From assembly GCA_033026295.1 (NCBI GenBank), contig CM065174.1, positions 2,903,001-2,967,000 on the forward strand: a DNA stretch of 64,000 nucleotides. Reading direction: 5' to 3'. The position numbers were made by a program, and so were the translations under genes. The DNA is from Channa striata. Taxonomy: Eukaryota > Chordata > Actinopteri > Anabantiformes > Channidae. Under the pieces are notes generated by a model that was given only the letters and a program-made list of their open reading frames with translations, did no database searches and was not told where the DNA came from. Position 1 is the stretch's first letter. Each line of letters begins with the position of its first letter. Shown one piece after another: positions 49,191 to 61,500 of the stretch.

Positions 49191-50734
49191 TTCCGCTCAC
49201 TCTATAGTTCACAAATTCGGTTTAAAAAAGCCTTTTCTGTGCGGCTACAAATACAGGTCTTTCAAATCCGCACTCCCGCTAACTGGGCGCTGAGTGATGA
49301 CGTCAGTAGAACGAAACAATAGACTTGATTTCTTTGTTTTTCTCATGTATTTCATATTAATTTCTGGACTTTTGTTAGTGAATTAAAAATCTATAGGATG
49401 AAGTTGTTTTCTGCAAATGGCACATGTAGATTTGTGTTTGTCATCATGTTAGTCTTGAAGTTTGTTTTTGTTTGTAATGTTTATTCCGTCTACAAAACAG
49501 CCAAGTAGTCAAGTAATTAGTCATTGTTTGCAATTAGGAATTAAAAAAGTCAGAATACAACGCAATACAATAAATTGCAACAAATTGAAATCCCACAACC
49601 TTTGCTGAAATGTGTTTTACCTCTACGTCGCTTTAAGACGTGGGTACATTTTTCCCTGGGTGTGGGCTTCCAACGTTTACAAAAGCAACATTTTTTTAAG
49701 CGACTCTACTTGAAATGTGTCTTTAAATGCTTAAATCTTTCCACACCCACTAAATGAGCAGCCATGGCATGTGGGGAAATATTAGAGAAAACAATTCTGA
49801 GGGGTTCAAAGCTATTTTACATATCTTGTTCCTCAAAACCAATAAATTGTTTACAGCATAATTTGACATTATGTTAGAGCAATACGTATCATGCAATGCA
49901 AATTTGGTATTCATACCTAATAATAAAAGCATGAAGTCAGTTCTATGCAAGTTTTAAAATGTTTCGTTTGTTCGTCAATGCTTGTGTATGCATATGTGGC
50001 GTTTATTCCAGAAGGAAATTGTGCTGTCCAAGAATTTGGACAAAATCCTGTTGAATGTGCTCAGGAATGTGCTACAGTATCGCATAGAGGATCATATTCC
50101 CAATGAAAACAGTAAAACATATAATTCTAAAACTATAAAATGTTGTGTCAGCATAAAAGGCATAAGAAACATCTGCAAATAAAATGACAAACACAATAAG
50201 CAATAGTGTTTAAAAATAATATATATATTTTTTGTGATAAATACCGTACTAAAAATGTATATTATTGCAAGATAGATAATCCGATATTTTACACTGCTGC
50301 AAATATGTGCACAGTCTTTACGTACATAGCGACATATAGTCCACGCCTGATAAACTCTGCAGTGGAACCTGCAAGTCAAACTCGGGGCGTCATTTTACTC
50401 TCTACCTTTTTTCATTCGACAGTTTCCGTGAAAGCTTACGCGAACGTTATTCGTAAATATGTCATCCTCGGAGAATCCCGCCCCCATTTTCCTTGGAGAA
50501 GACGGTCGGCCATTTTAGGCTTATCAGTCGTCATTTCACATCGCCACAGTAGGACGGAGAACGTCAGGACTCAATTTCATCAAATTTCTCTTACAACTGT
50601 ATTGGAGAATTGCCTACTATGAACTGAAACTCTTCCTAAAATTAAAAACAAGTAGAGCCTAGTGAAGTGACGCATAAGCCAGTAGACTCCAGTTTCGAGT
50701 TGTAATTTTTTGCACCTCAATGTAGCTAGAGGAA
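49191..50734. promoter_or_regulatory. Divergent sae1/zc3h4 promoter interval
   Basis: A full palindromic cAMP-response element, TGACGTCA, is at 49298-49305, 108 bp upstream of the sae1 ATG. On the zc3h4 side, CCCGCCCCC (50477-50485) and gtcggccattttaggc lie about 250 bp before its ATG, fitting GC-box and YY1-like promoter elements. Between them is AT-rich DNA. Motifs are seen; promoter use is inferred. Confidence 0.5.
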
Positions 50735-52528
50735 ATGGCTGTGGAAAGCATGACTGTCCATCCAAACTCCCCAACCAACCACGAACACAACAGTCTCCTG
50801 ACTGACGAAAGGTCGAGTAATTCTACAATCATATTTAAATGAAATTATTTATTTGTCCTGTGCTTTTACACAAAAAGCCCAGGGTTTATTTTTCTTTTTT
50901 TCTGTCAGCGGGATTAAACTCGCCTTTTCTGGAAAACGAGTACAGAGGTAAAGAACGCCATGTTGACAGGACTACGCCAACTGGGAGGCCACATAGCAGC
51001 TGGAATAACGTTATTCCCTGTAATTTACTATGTTTTCACAATCAGCGATCAGTCGACTCAAGCCAGCTCGTCTGACCGGGGGAAAAAGACGAGATCGAAA
51101 GCGCTGCGCTTACTTCAGCGCCACACGTTAACGTTCCTCACCACTTCAGCATTTATAAACCACCGGATAATTACCTGTCTATTGTTCACCGTCGCTAACA
51201 AACTAATTACCGTTAATTGAACGAATCGCGCGCCGATGTCGATAAACGTCGCAGGTGCGAAATATCCAAGCGATCGTGTTTTTTCGCTAGTCGTGCGGCC
51301 TTTTCGGGTATCTTAGCAACTTTAGCTTATTAGCTGCCGTTACCAACGAGTACAGTTGCCAAGTCAGAGGGGGGCTAACGTTAAGCTAATGGCTACTTTA
51401 ACGTCAGTTTTTCCCTGCTACTCCTCGGCGTTTCCATTCACGGCACGGTTTAACGCTTTTTCAATGAATCGTTAACTAGCGAAGACTGATCACGTCCCAC
51501 GTTTTTCGATTCCAAACTACTTTATAACCCGTTAAAAACAACTATTCGTCGAGTTGCAAATGCTGCCGCGTAGCATTTAGCTAGCAAACGTTAGCTCTGC
51601 GCATTTTTAAATAAGTGCCCGATCGTCGTCTTTCTATCCAAATAACACTAGTAAGAAAACTTGTTTATATGTCTTATACCCTGACATGATGTGGGATCTT
51701 CCATTCTGATATTTAAATGTTACAGATATATATATTTATTTATATATATATATAGTAAGGATGTTATTTTCAAGGTGTTGACTAATTGTTTTTTCTAGCC
51801 TGTTAGCTGAGTTTTTGCTGATTGTTGGTCTTAGATATTTTCCTAACATGTCCCTTTTATTCACAGTCGTCCCAAACCCCCACAAAAGTCCCCCCCCCCC
51901 CCCCCAAAGTGTGTAATACGTCTGCAAAGCATCCCAGAAGTGTTTTAAAGTCAAACACAAACTTCCCTGTTTCCCAGTTGGCCCCACTAAAGTCCCACAA
52001 ACCCCAGAACTGCCCCTAAAATGTTAGCGCTACAGGGGAAACCGTTTTCAATGGTTTTGAGGGCAAAATGTGAAGAAAAGCTGTCACAGTAAGTACCCCC
52101 CATTTTAATCCTGGCCCTTTGCTTATAGAATGAAGTAGCTTATGGACTCGTCCTCTGAGCTAATGATGTACCACGTTGCATGGTAAACCCTTTTATTCCC
52201 TCAGCCTTTGTAGTCGACAGTCATCTTTGCTCTGTTGAACTCTAGTAAGGTGTGTGCAGAGTTTTACAGTTTGATAGAGCGTTGATATTAATAGACGCTT
52301 GTTTGACATGGCTAAGATGGATGACGGCAACTGCACAGACATGCTGTTTGTGTATGTTTTATTAATAACTCGTTAAATTAAGTAAGTTTGCCGGGTCTCC
52401 CTAAAGCCTTGCGTTTGTGCTGGTATATTCTAACTATATCGACTTTATTATTTTTATTTCTTGGCTGTACACAGAGAAGTCAGGATGGAGTTGGTGTGTT
52501 TTATCGGGCACTTTTCTGGCAGCAGGTG

Positions 52529-52563
<35 letters not shown>

Positions 52564-55500
52564 AAGGATCTCAACACACCCGAGAGGCCATCAACTTCTG
52601 CCTGTAGTGAGCCCTGGTCACTCCCTAGTAACGACAACCGGCTTTCATAATGTTATGAGAGAAAAAGCCCTGCAGCTGTGTCAGACTTTTTTTTTTCCCA
52701 TGTGATGGGCTTGTGAGGTGCAGGAGAGATTTGGCTGTAGAGCTTGATGTGTTTGGAGTAGGTGGTAGTGGCTGGTGCAGATTAAAGAATCTGTTAAAAA
52801 TTAGCAAAGTGTTTGAGGAGGTTGTAGTTGACCAAACAGTTTCAGTTTTTCGGAAAAAAACTAATTCACAGGAGTTGTTGGTATTTCACACTGAGAGTTT
52901 GTATTGATCCAGTACTGGCCAAACACTTTACTTTTTCAGGAACAGTCTCTGTCACTCTGGCCAAAGTGTTCGTATTTGCATACTGATGCATTTGTGGAGC
53001 AGCCTCAGTTTGCACACAGAGCCCTTTTCAACTAAAAGTTTATGTGCATCAAATCCAGAGGAAAGTCATGGAAAAGGCCTTTAATCAGAAAAATAACATG
53101 ATAGCACATTTCCTAAAGCCGGCCCTGAAAATAAACAATCGCTGACAGAACTTCTGTATAATTTTACAAACCTGTAGTAATAACATTTGGACAAAGCTGT
53201 TTTTCTTATTTGTGTGAAGGGAGTGTGAAGTCCATAATGCAGATGCATCTGCAGATGAACGTTGTGACAGGGAGATTTAGCAGAGATTATAAGAGGAATA
53301 TTGTGTTCAGATTCTGAGGATGTGGTGCAGATCACGGTAGAGAGCAGCAGGCATTTAAAGCAGGTCAACTACTCAACCACCTGCACTGTCTCAGTTCTGT
53401 GTGTACTTTACAGATGTCACACTCTAGGACAAAACCTGTTTTTTAAGTTGTCAGATAAAACAATTTGCCAGTGTAGTCACATCACGTCAGTGAATAAAGT
53501 GAGTCCTGTTCGGATCACTCTGGCTTCAGGCCTCACCCCAACCTTCTTGCAGACTGCACCTGTCAGCCTGCTTTAGGTGTGGGCCTTTTTAAAGGGAGAG
53601 CCAAGACCTGGTTATTTTATTAAGACTAAATAGTTTCTTCTTTGTAAATTAATGTGGCTCTTGTTCTAGCCTGTGCTATAAGTCATAACAACATCCTTGC
53701 CAGTGAATACGTCGGACAAAGAGGTCAGGTGTGGCAGGAATTCTTGTGCCCAGTAGGAATACAAAGAAAATAGAGTTCATATATGTATTAGATCTACAGC
53801 TCTTAAGGTACGCCTTTAGTGCATTTGAGAAAAGTAGAGCCATTTTCTTTTCTAAATGAAATATTTTTGGTAAGTGTCAGGCTTCTTAAAACCTTATCCT
53901 CTAACCTTATCTCGCCCCCCTTTCAGCTAACACTGTGTACTAGGAGTAGGCCTGCATGTGACCCATGTAAATTAGGATCATGTGAGGGTCCTGCCGTCAC
54001 AGTTGGCCACATTGACAGCATATCAGTAATTCCCTGTCTGTCGCTCAGATGCTCCGGTAGAACAGGGATCCTCTCGGCCTCGGCCTTTTTGGGGTTTGAC
54101 CTTGTGTGTGTTTGCACTTGAAAACCTGACTAGCAGTGCTTTGGCCTGATGGAATTTGTTGCTGCCCTATTTCAAACTGATCTCAAAAAATGACACATTA
54201 TGCTGCTTTTGACAGAGTGTTAAGGCCTGTCCAGCTATCTGGAAGGTGTTGCCCTTTTCCTGACTGTACACTTTGCAAGCTGTACAGAGGTCTTTGGTAG
54301 TTTGTTGTTTCATGTATTCAATGTTTGTGAAGCCTTGGCATCACATACAGCATTACCCTATTGAGTAGCAGCTTTTTTGGTCACCAGAGCACTTTGTGGT
54401 TTTAGGTGTTTTTATATGAGACACCATTTGTAACTGTATATGCAGAAAGTACTTGTCACTTGTCCTCAATATTTTATCCTGCACTTGAGCTATTTGTTTA
54501 GTTCTCAGTATTTGGTGATTCTTTGGTTTACTGCAGGTAAACACCTGTGAGACATACAGAAGCTGTGAAATTATACCTGTCAGACATTGTAGACAAATCG
54601 ATCTTGATACGAATCTGAAGTTGTAGTTGAACGTAGCTAGTAACGAAGTATATTTACACTCGTACTGTACCTAACAATATTGAGGCACTTCCCTAACTGT
54701 TACGCCTGGTAGTTTTATTTTGTTAACTTTTCTCAACTATAATTCAAAAGAAAATATTGCACTTGAGTTCATTACATTTATTTTACATTTTAGTTACTGG
54801 TCTTTGCAGAAGGAAAGTCTTGTATGTAAATTCAGCTGTGTTCTCTGTGTGATTTTTATTAATTTCAATTAAACGTTTCTCAAATAGACATTTTAAATTT
54901 ACAATAAAAGCAAAAATATTCAGTCCTGTTAAAATACGCATTTTCTAATTGGAGTACTTTTGTAAAAAGTAATTTTAGAGAATGTTCTTGGTACTAAGAA
55001 TTTTAAGTGGTAATTTGTTTATAATATTTTTCAGACAATGATATTTCATTGAGTTTTGAGTTAATGCACTGCTACCACCTTTGGCCATAACACCAGCTGT
55101 TGAAATTACAAATGTCCTTGACAGAAAGCAATACAAGGGGAGAATTCAGGATTCTGCATAATATATATATTATTTTGTTCTTGTTCTTTGGTTTTTCTGC
55201 TGGAATCAAGATAATTGAAATTGGCTCTCTCTTCTCATCTTTCCCCTGGAGTGTAACTGGGGGCTTTTTGAATCTGTCTAAAAGGGGAGGTAGACCTTGT
55301 TAATAAGAAGCTGTCCCCGTCTCAGAGTTGGCAATCAGTGTGTATGAACAATCTGTAAGCCACAGATATGTAACCTTAGTTTATTTGCTTTGTTTCCATA
55401 TACAGGCCAGAGGATGGAGAGCTGGAAGAAGGTGAGCTGGAAGATGATGGGGGAGAAGTTGAGGAGGAGGAGATGGGTGGAGGAGTATCTGCAGCAGCAG

Positions 55501-58500
55501 GAGGTGGCGAAGATGTGGGCGAAGACACAGGTGGAAAAGGTGATGCAGGAGGGGAAGGGGCAGGGGAGAGACCTCGCCGAAGTAAGGAGCGCCATGCCAG
55601 CAGCGACTCAGAAGATGAGAGATCCCATCGTCGCAAGAGGAAGAGGAAGAAAGAGAGAGAAAGAGAACGAGAGAAGCGGAGGGCCAAGAAGAAACGCAAA
55701 TCCAAACATAAAGTAAGACTGAAAAGACCCCATCCACCTATCTCCACCCTCCTGTTTTTATCTAGTTTAAAAAGAAAAAAAAGTCACTTTTGTCACACTC
55801 TATATATCTTTATCTTTTCCAGCGTCATGCATCTTCTGATGATGACCACTCAGACTACAGTGATGAGTCTGACTACAGTCCCACTGAGAAGCGCAAATAT
55901 AGAGAGTACAGTCCCCAGTTCCCCCCTGTAAGTCTTACAAACATGCACTCTGGATTTTATGAATTCTGGATTTAAAAATAAATCCTACTTTTTGTGGTTT
56001 GTCAGTATTCGGCTATTATTTTTATGTATCTACTATATCTTTTATTATAGTCTCATGGAGGCTATGGTGGCTCCAAGAAGGGCTATATGAAGATGGATAA
56101 GCAGAGCTATGGAGGCTATGATGACTATGAAGATGACAACTATGAGGGAGAGGAAGACGAGGATGTCGGGGATGAAGACTACGACGATTTCACCAAGGAA
56201 CTCAACCAGTACCGCAAGGCCAAGGAAGGAGGAGGAGGAGGCCGTGGAGGCCGAGGTGGGTCCATGGCAGCTTGGTTAAATGTGTAGAAGATGATATTCA
56301 GGCACATTCTACAGTAACAGTGTTTATTTTCATCATAACTTTCACTAAAGGTTTGTACTGGCCTTCCAGCAAGTATAAGATAAGATAGAACTTTATTAAT
56401 TAATTATGGTGCCACAGTGTGACAAAAGCCTGGTTGTATTCCTCCCCATGTGCTTGCTGTTTTACTTGTGACGCAGTTAAAGTCAAACAATGGAGTGTAT
56501 TTGCCAGAGGTTTCTTATCAATCCAAATTCCATAGATAAGTTACTGACAGTCTGTGTGGCTTCCTCTTGTTTCATTTCTATCTTTGCCTCTGTGTTCCTC
56601 CAGGGGGCAAAGGTCGAATGAAGGGCCTCAGAGGCCGTGGGGGAATGAGGGGGGGGAGGAGAGGAAGAGGAGGAGGCAGAGGAAGAGGAGGGAGAGGTGG
56701 AGGAGGAAAGATGGGAGGAGACGACGATGGAGACGGCTATGGAGATGATATAGAGGTGAGGTTTAGAACTGTTTGTGTGTTTGCTTTGGTTTACTTTTAT
56801 TTGCTGTAGTTTGTGTATTTGCATAGTTGTTTAAATATATTTCCCATGGAAGGAATCCAGTCAACAAATACCAGCACTTGCTCTTCAGTACTAACAAGTC
56901 AAACCCGTTGGTGGTCTTCATTATCAGAGTGATTATTTTCTTATTAATACTCAAACACTCTTGGCCGACAGTTTTGGTCATTACTCAGTGCTTTTGCAGT
57001 CATCTAACAGCAAGCCTCATTGTGTGGTCACATTTTTTAAGAATATTCTGCCTTGCTTAATAAATATTTGAATTCAGGAAATACTCTGAGTCATTTGTTG
57101 TAAACAGAAAAAGAAATTAGACAAATACAAGTGACACGTGCTAAATCTGTCCTTACAGTATGGAGATGATGACTATGACAACATGGGAGATGACGACTAT
57201 GATGACTACTCAAAAGAACTGCACCAGTACAAAAAGTCCAAAGACAGAGGGAGAGGTGAGTCTGTACTTCAGGTAGTTTTCCTATTTCGTGTATGAATTT
57301 ATTTTATTATTTTTTTCTTATTTAGAACAAGCACAGGGTAAATTGTGGACATCTCTTAGTAGGTCTTGCTTTCTCCACGTGTCTGACAGCATTGCCCAAA
57401 AATCCTCTCACTCTGTCTTTAAATTCTGCACCAGGAGGTAAAGGACCCCGTGGACGAGGCCGCGGAAAAGGAGGACGGGGTATGATCAGAGGAGGAAAAG
57501 GGCGAAACAGGGGTCGAGGAAGAGGTGACATGGGGAATGATGATGACAACAACGGAGACATGGACAACGGGGTATGACCTTTGTAGCTTTTAACAGATGA
57601 GCTAAAAATACTGAAATGTCATCAAAGTAGATTAATGAAATCGTTTCTGATGGTTGTTTGTGTGTGATTAGGATGGAGGTGGATGCGATGGACCAGGATT
57701 AGGGAGGCGGAATCACAACGAAAAGCACCAAGATAAGAAAGGAAAGGCCATCTGCAAGTACTACATTGAGGGGAGATGCACTTGGGTAAGATGATGAGTT
57801 AAATGCTGGAGTTGTGCTGAGTTCTGAATTGGCTATGGGATACTACATTCGTATCCAAATGTTCCTGGTCAAATGCAATTGTGGGATATTATGTGCAGTG
57901 AATATGTTTGATACACACTGTCACTTGTGTTACCTAACAACACTAAATAAAAATTGTAGCCTAAACTAGCATTAATTGCGCTAACCGCAAACATATTGCA
58001 GTTTTTCAAATCTAAAAATAAAAGATATGTCAATTTGTACCTGCACAACAAAGCTTTTACTCCCAGTAACCTCACTCCCAGCCCCTGACAAAAGCAGTTC
58101 TTGGTTCTAGACCAACAAAGATCTGATGCTACCCTAGAATCAGTTTTCCTGGCTCAGAGCCAGTTCTTCCACTGTTAAAATCCAAAGAAATTCTAAGTTA
58201 GCCGCTGCCTCCAAACCAACACAGGAAATGTTTCAGTGCAAACGGGAGATGAAACTCATCAGAACCCACAGGTTTGATTGTGTCCTTTTTTTTCACCACC
58301 AGGGGGACCACTGCAACTTCAGCCACGACATTGAGCTGCCCAAGAAGAAGGAGCTGTGCAAGTTCTACATCACTGGGTTCTGTGCCCGGGCCGACCATTG
58401 CCCTTACATGCATGATATCCTTTAGTGTTAACAACGCTGTGTGAATTCTGGGTTCATTAACATATTTTTGTAAAAACATTATTTTTTTGTAATATCTAAG

Positions 58501-61500
58501 AATCATTTGTCATTTTAAATTAAAGATGTTTTTACTAGTTTTAAGTTGGTTACATAAATCAAATACCACTTGATGAAAAATGTGATTTATATCCTTTTGA
58601 AAGTGTTTTTGCTTGACTCTCATGCTACGTGAATTCCCCTGTAAGCTGTTCCACACCACAGGCAACTGTGTTAATGGTGATGAGTGCATGTTCTCTCATG
58701 AAACACTGAATGACGACACTCAAGAGCTGCTCAATAAGGTAGTAGACTTCTACCATGTAGCTGACTCGCTCAGCCATTGTAAAAAAATACATACCCTTAA
58801 AACCTGTTGGATACATGAGTCAGTGTTTTTGTCCTGTGTTCCAGATGTTGGCAGAAGATGCAGAGGCTGGAGCTGAAGATGAGAAGGAGGTGGAGGAGCT
58901 AAAGAAGCAGGGAATAAACCCTCTCCCCAAACCTCCTCCTGGAGTTGGCCTCCTCCCGACCCCTCCTCGGCCTGTTCCTTTGGACACCAACACAGGAGCT
59001 GCAGATTATGGTGGGCCTGCAGCAGGGGATTTTGGGGGTCCTCCCGGACCCAACCAAGGGCCTATTGCTATGAAAGGTCACCCAGGACCAGGTCCAGGGC
59101 CTGTTCCTGTGCCCAATCCCTGTCCTTGTCCACCTATCCATGGCCCAGATGGAAGTCCCTTCCAAGGCGGGCCCCCAAATCCCACCGTTCCTCCTCCTCA
59201 CATGGGCCCCCCACCTCCTGGTGGTGGCAGCTGTGGTGCAGGGAAGAAGATCCCCTCATTGTTTGAGATTAAAGTTCAGCCAACAGGACAGCTGGCTCAG
59301 AAACTGGCTGTCAGGTAAGAGATCGGAAACAATTAAGAATATTGTAAGAACCTTATTTTGTTCACAATCACATTTTTAGCGCCATATTTCCTTAAGTGTA
59401 ATTCAAAACTATGTAAAAATTAAATCAATCTGCGTCTTAAAACAGATGCAACCGCTGTTACATTTTTGAAAGGAATGTAAGCATTTCGCTCATGATCGTT
59501 CTCTGATGCAGTGTATTACGAAAAGATTAAGTCACAGTTAATGTTAGAAAGCAAGCCACAAGGAGGAAGTTAGGATTGATAGTGGGTAAATAAAATGCAG
59601 GCCTGTTACACCACAGATTGTAGTTTGACTCCAGAGATCCGACCGACAGTGGTTACTTGTAAGAAAAAGAAGCATTTGGGTTAAGGTTTAAGACAAATTA
59701 TGGCTTTTTTATGTTGTGTTGGGATTACTCAGGTTGTTCTGTTATTCGCTAACATCAGCCCTGTGTTGTGAGAGTCTGCAGTCTAACAAACTGGATGCTG
59801 CTCTGGGAGACTGGATATTTTAGTGGAGAAGAGAAACGTCTGTGAACATTTTGATATGTTTGCCATAAGCCATTGTCTCTCTATATGTTTATGAAAACAA
59901 ATTCCATACAATGAATAAAAATAAGTAACTTTTAGAAGACGTTGCTTTTGCAAATTCAAAGCACTAAAATACATGAAACAAATGTTTGCGTCCCCTTATT
60001 TTGAAATGACAAAAGTGGTGAGCTTTTTTTCATCATTTAGTTTAAGCAAATTCAGCTAGTAAAATTGTTATCCCATTAGAAAATAAAAAAGAAAAGTAAA
60101 TTTTTCTTAATGTATCAAGGGCTGTGACAAAGTTTGCACAATGTAATTTTCATTAATTTACTATAACCTATTTAAACACTCCTTGACCACTTTTGTTAAT
60201 TCTAATCATGAAAAATCATTCGTACTAGCTGAATTATTATGTTAGGTTTAGGGTTAAGTTTTCATCACCTCACATGATCCTAACTTGTCTCCAAACCTTA
60301 CATCATCATTATAATAATGCACAATCACCTGTACAAATATTCTTTCGTAAGTAATTTCTGTAATGTAAAGTGATTTTTTTTTTTATTGATTATATAATGT
60401 TATTTTTACAGACAACAAATGATCAGTTTGTTTGACAGACACGACATCTGTAGGTAGATGCCCCAATAGCAGAGAGACTCTGTCAGACCTAGTCACTGTT
60501 CTTCTGTGTTCACCTACTGTTAACGATAAACACATTTCATTATTCCTGAGTCGCTATGCATAAAGGCCCTTGAAGATCCACTCTGTGAATCCTAACCTTC
60601 GATTTGTCTCCAACCAGAAGCCAGACTCCCAGTAGCAACCAGGCCCAGACTACAGCTCCTGGAACCCAAGGGGCTCCTGGTGCGCCCCCTACCCGCTTCC
60701 CTGCCCCTCCAGGCATGATTTCTCCTGAAATGCAGAACATGGGTCCCAACCTATCGATGAACCAGGGCCCCCCCAACTTGGGCCCTGGTGGAGCGCCCAT
60801 GATGGGAGGGTTCGTGTCTGGTGATGGCCCTCCACACGGAGGTACTATGCCTCCAGGTCCTCCTCAGGGTGGAGGAAATTTCTTCAATAACTTCTTTAGT
60901 CAGCAGGAGGGCATGAAGATGGAAGGGGTGGTAGAAGAAGGTGAGAGTGAATTTCACGAATCAAGCTGGATAATTCAAACCTGACTATTGAAAATTGCCC
61001 TGATGAGTCCATTCACTGTTCTGTCTTAGGTGACAACTATCAGAGTTTTTCTGGCATGGACGAAAGAGGAGGATCTGCAAAATTTGGTAATCAGTCTGGT
61101 GGTCAAGAAGGTTCTGGTAATGGCGCGTCGGCCAGTCAGGGAGGGATTTCTGTGCCAGACTTCTTGCCTCCAGCGCAACGTGTCCTGTTCATGAGGATCC
61201 AGCAGAAGCAGCAGGAGGAAGAGGAACGAGCTCGCAGGATGGCCGAGGGAGGTGCAGAGAAGAGCAGAGACACTGAAGGTAAGAGTAAAAGTTTTTTAGA
61301 GCTCTGTGTTTGAAGTAGTGACGATTCCTCTGTAAATGTCAGTTGTACTTCTTTTTTAAAGATGATTGAAAAATAAAAATAATTCAACTTTCCCTTGGAT
61401 TATTCACTACAAACTAAAACTGTTAATTAATAAGACAAACCCAGTTTTGGATCCGATATTGTCATTATGTAAAATGCTTTTTCGTACAGGCGCACAGTAG

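Noticed and set aside
50960..51220. 86-codon ORF in zc3h4 intron 1 with a hydrophobic stretch
   Set aside because: No similarity recognised, no splice context, and it lies within the promoter-proximal intron.
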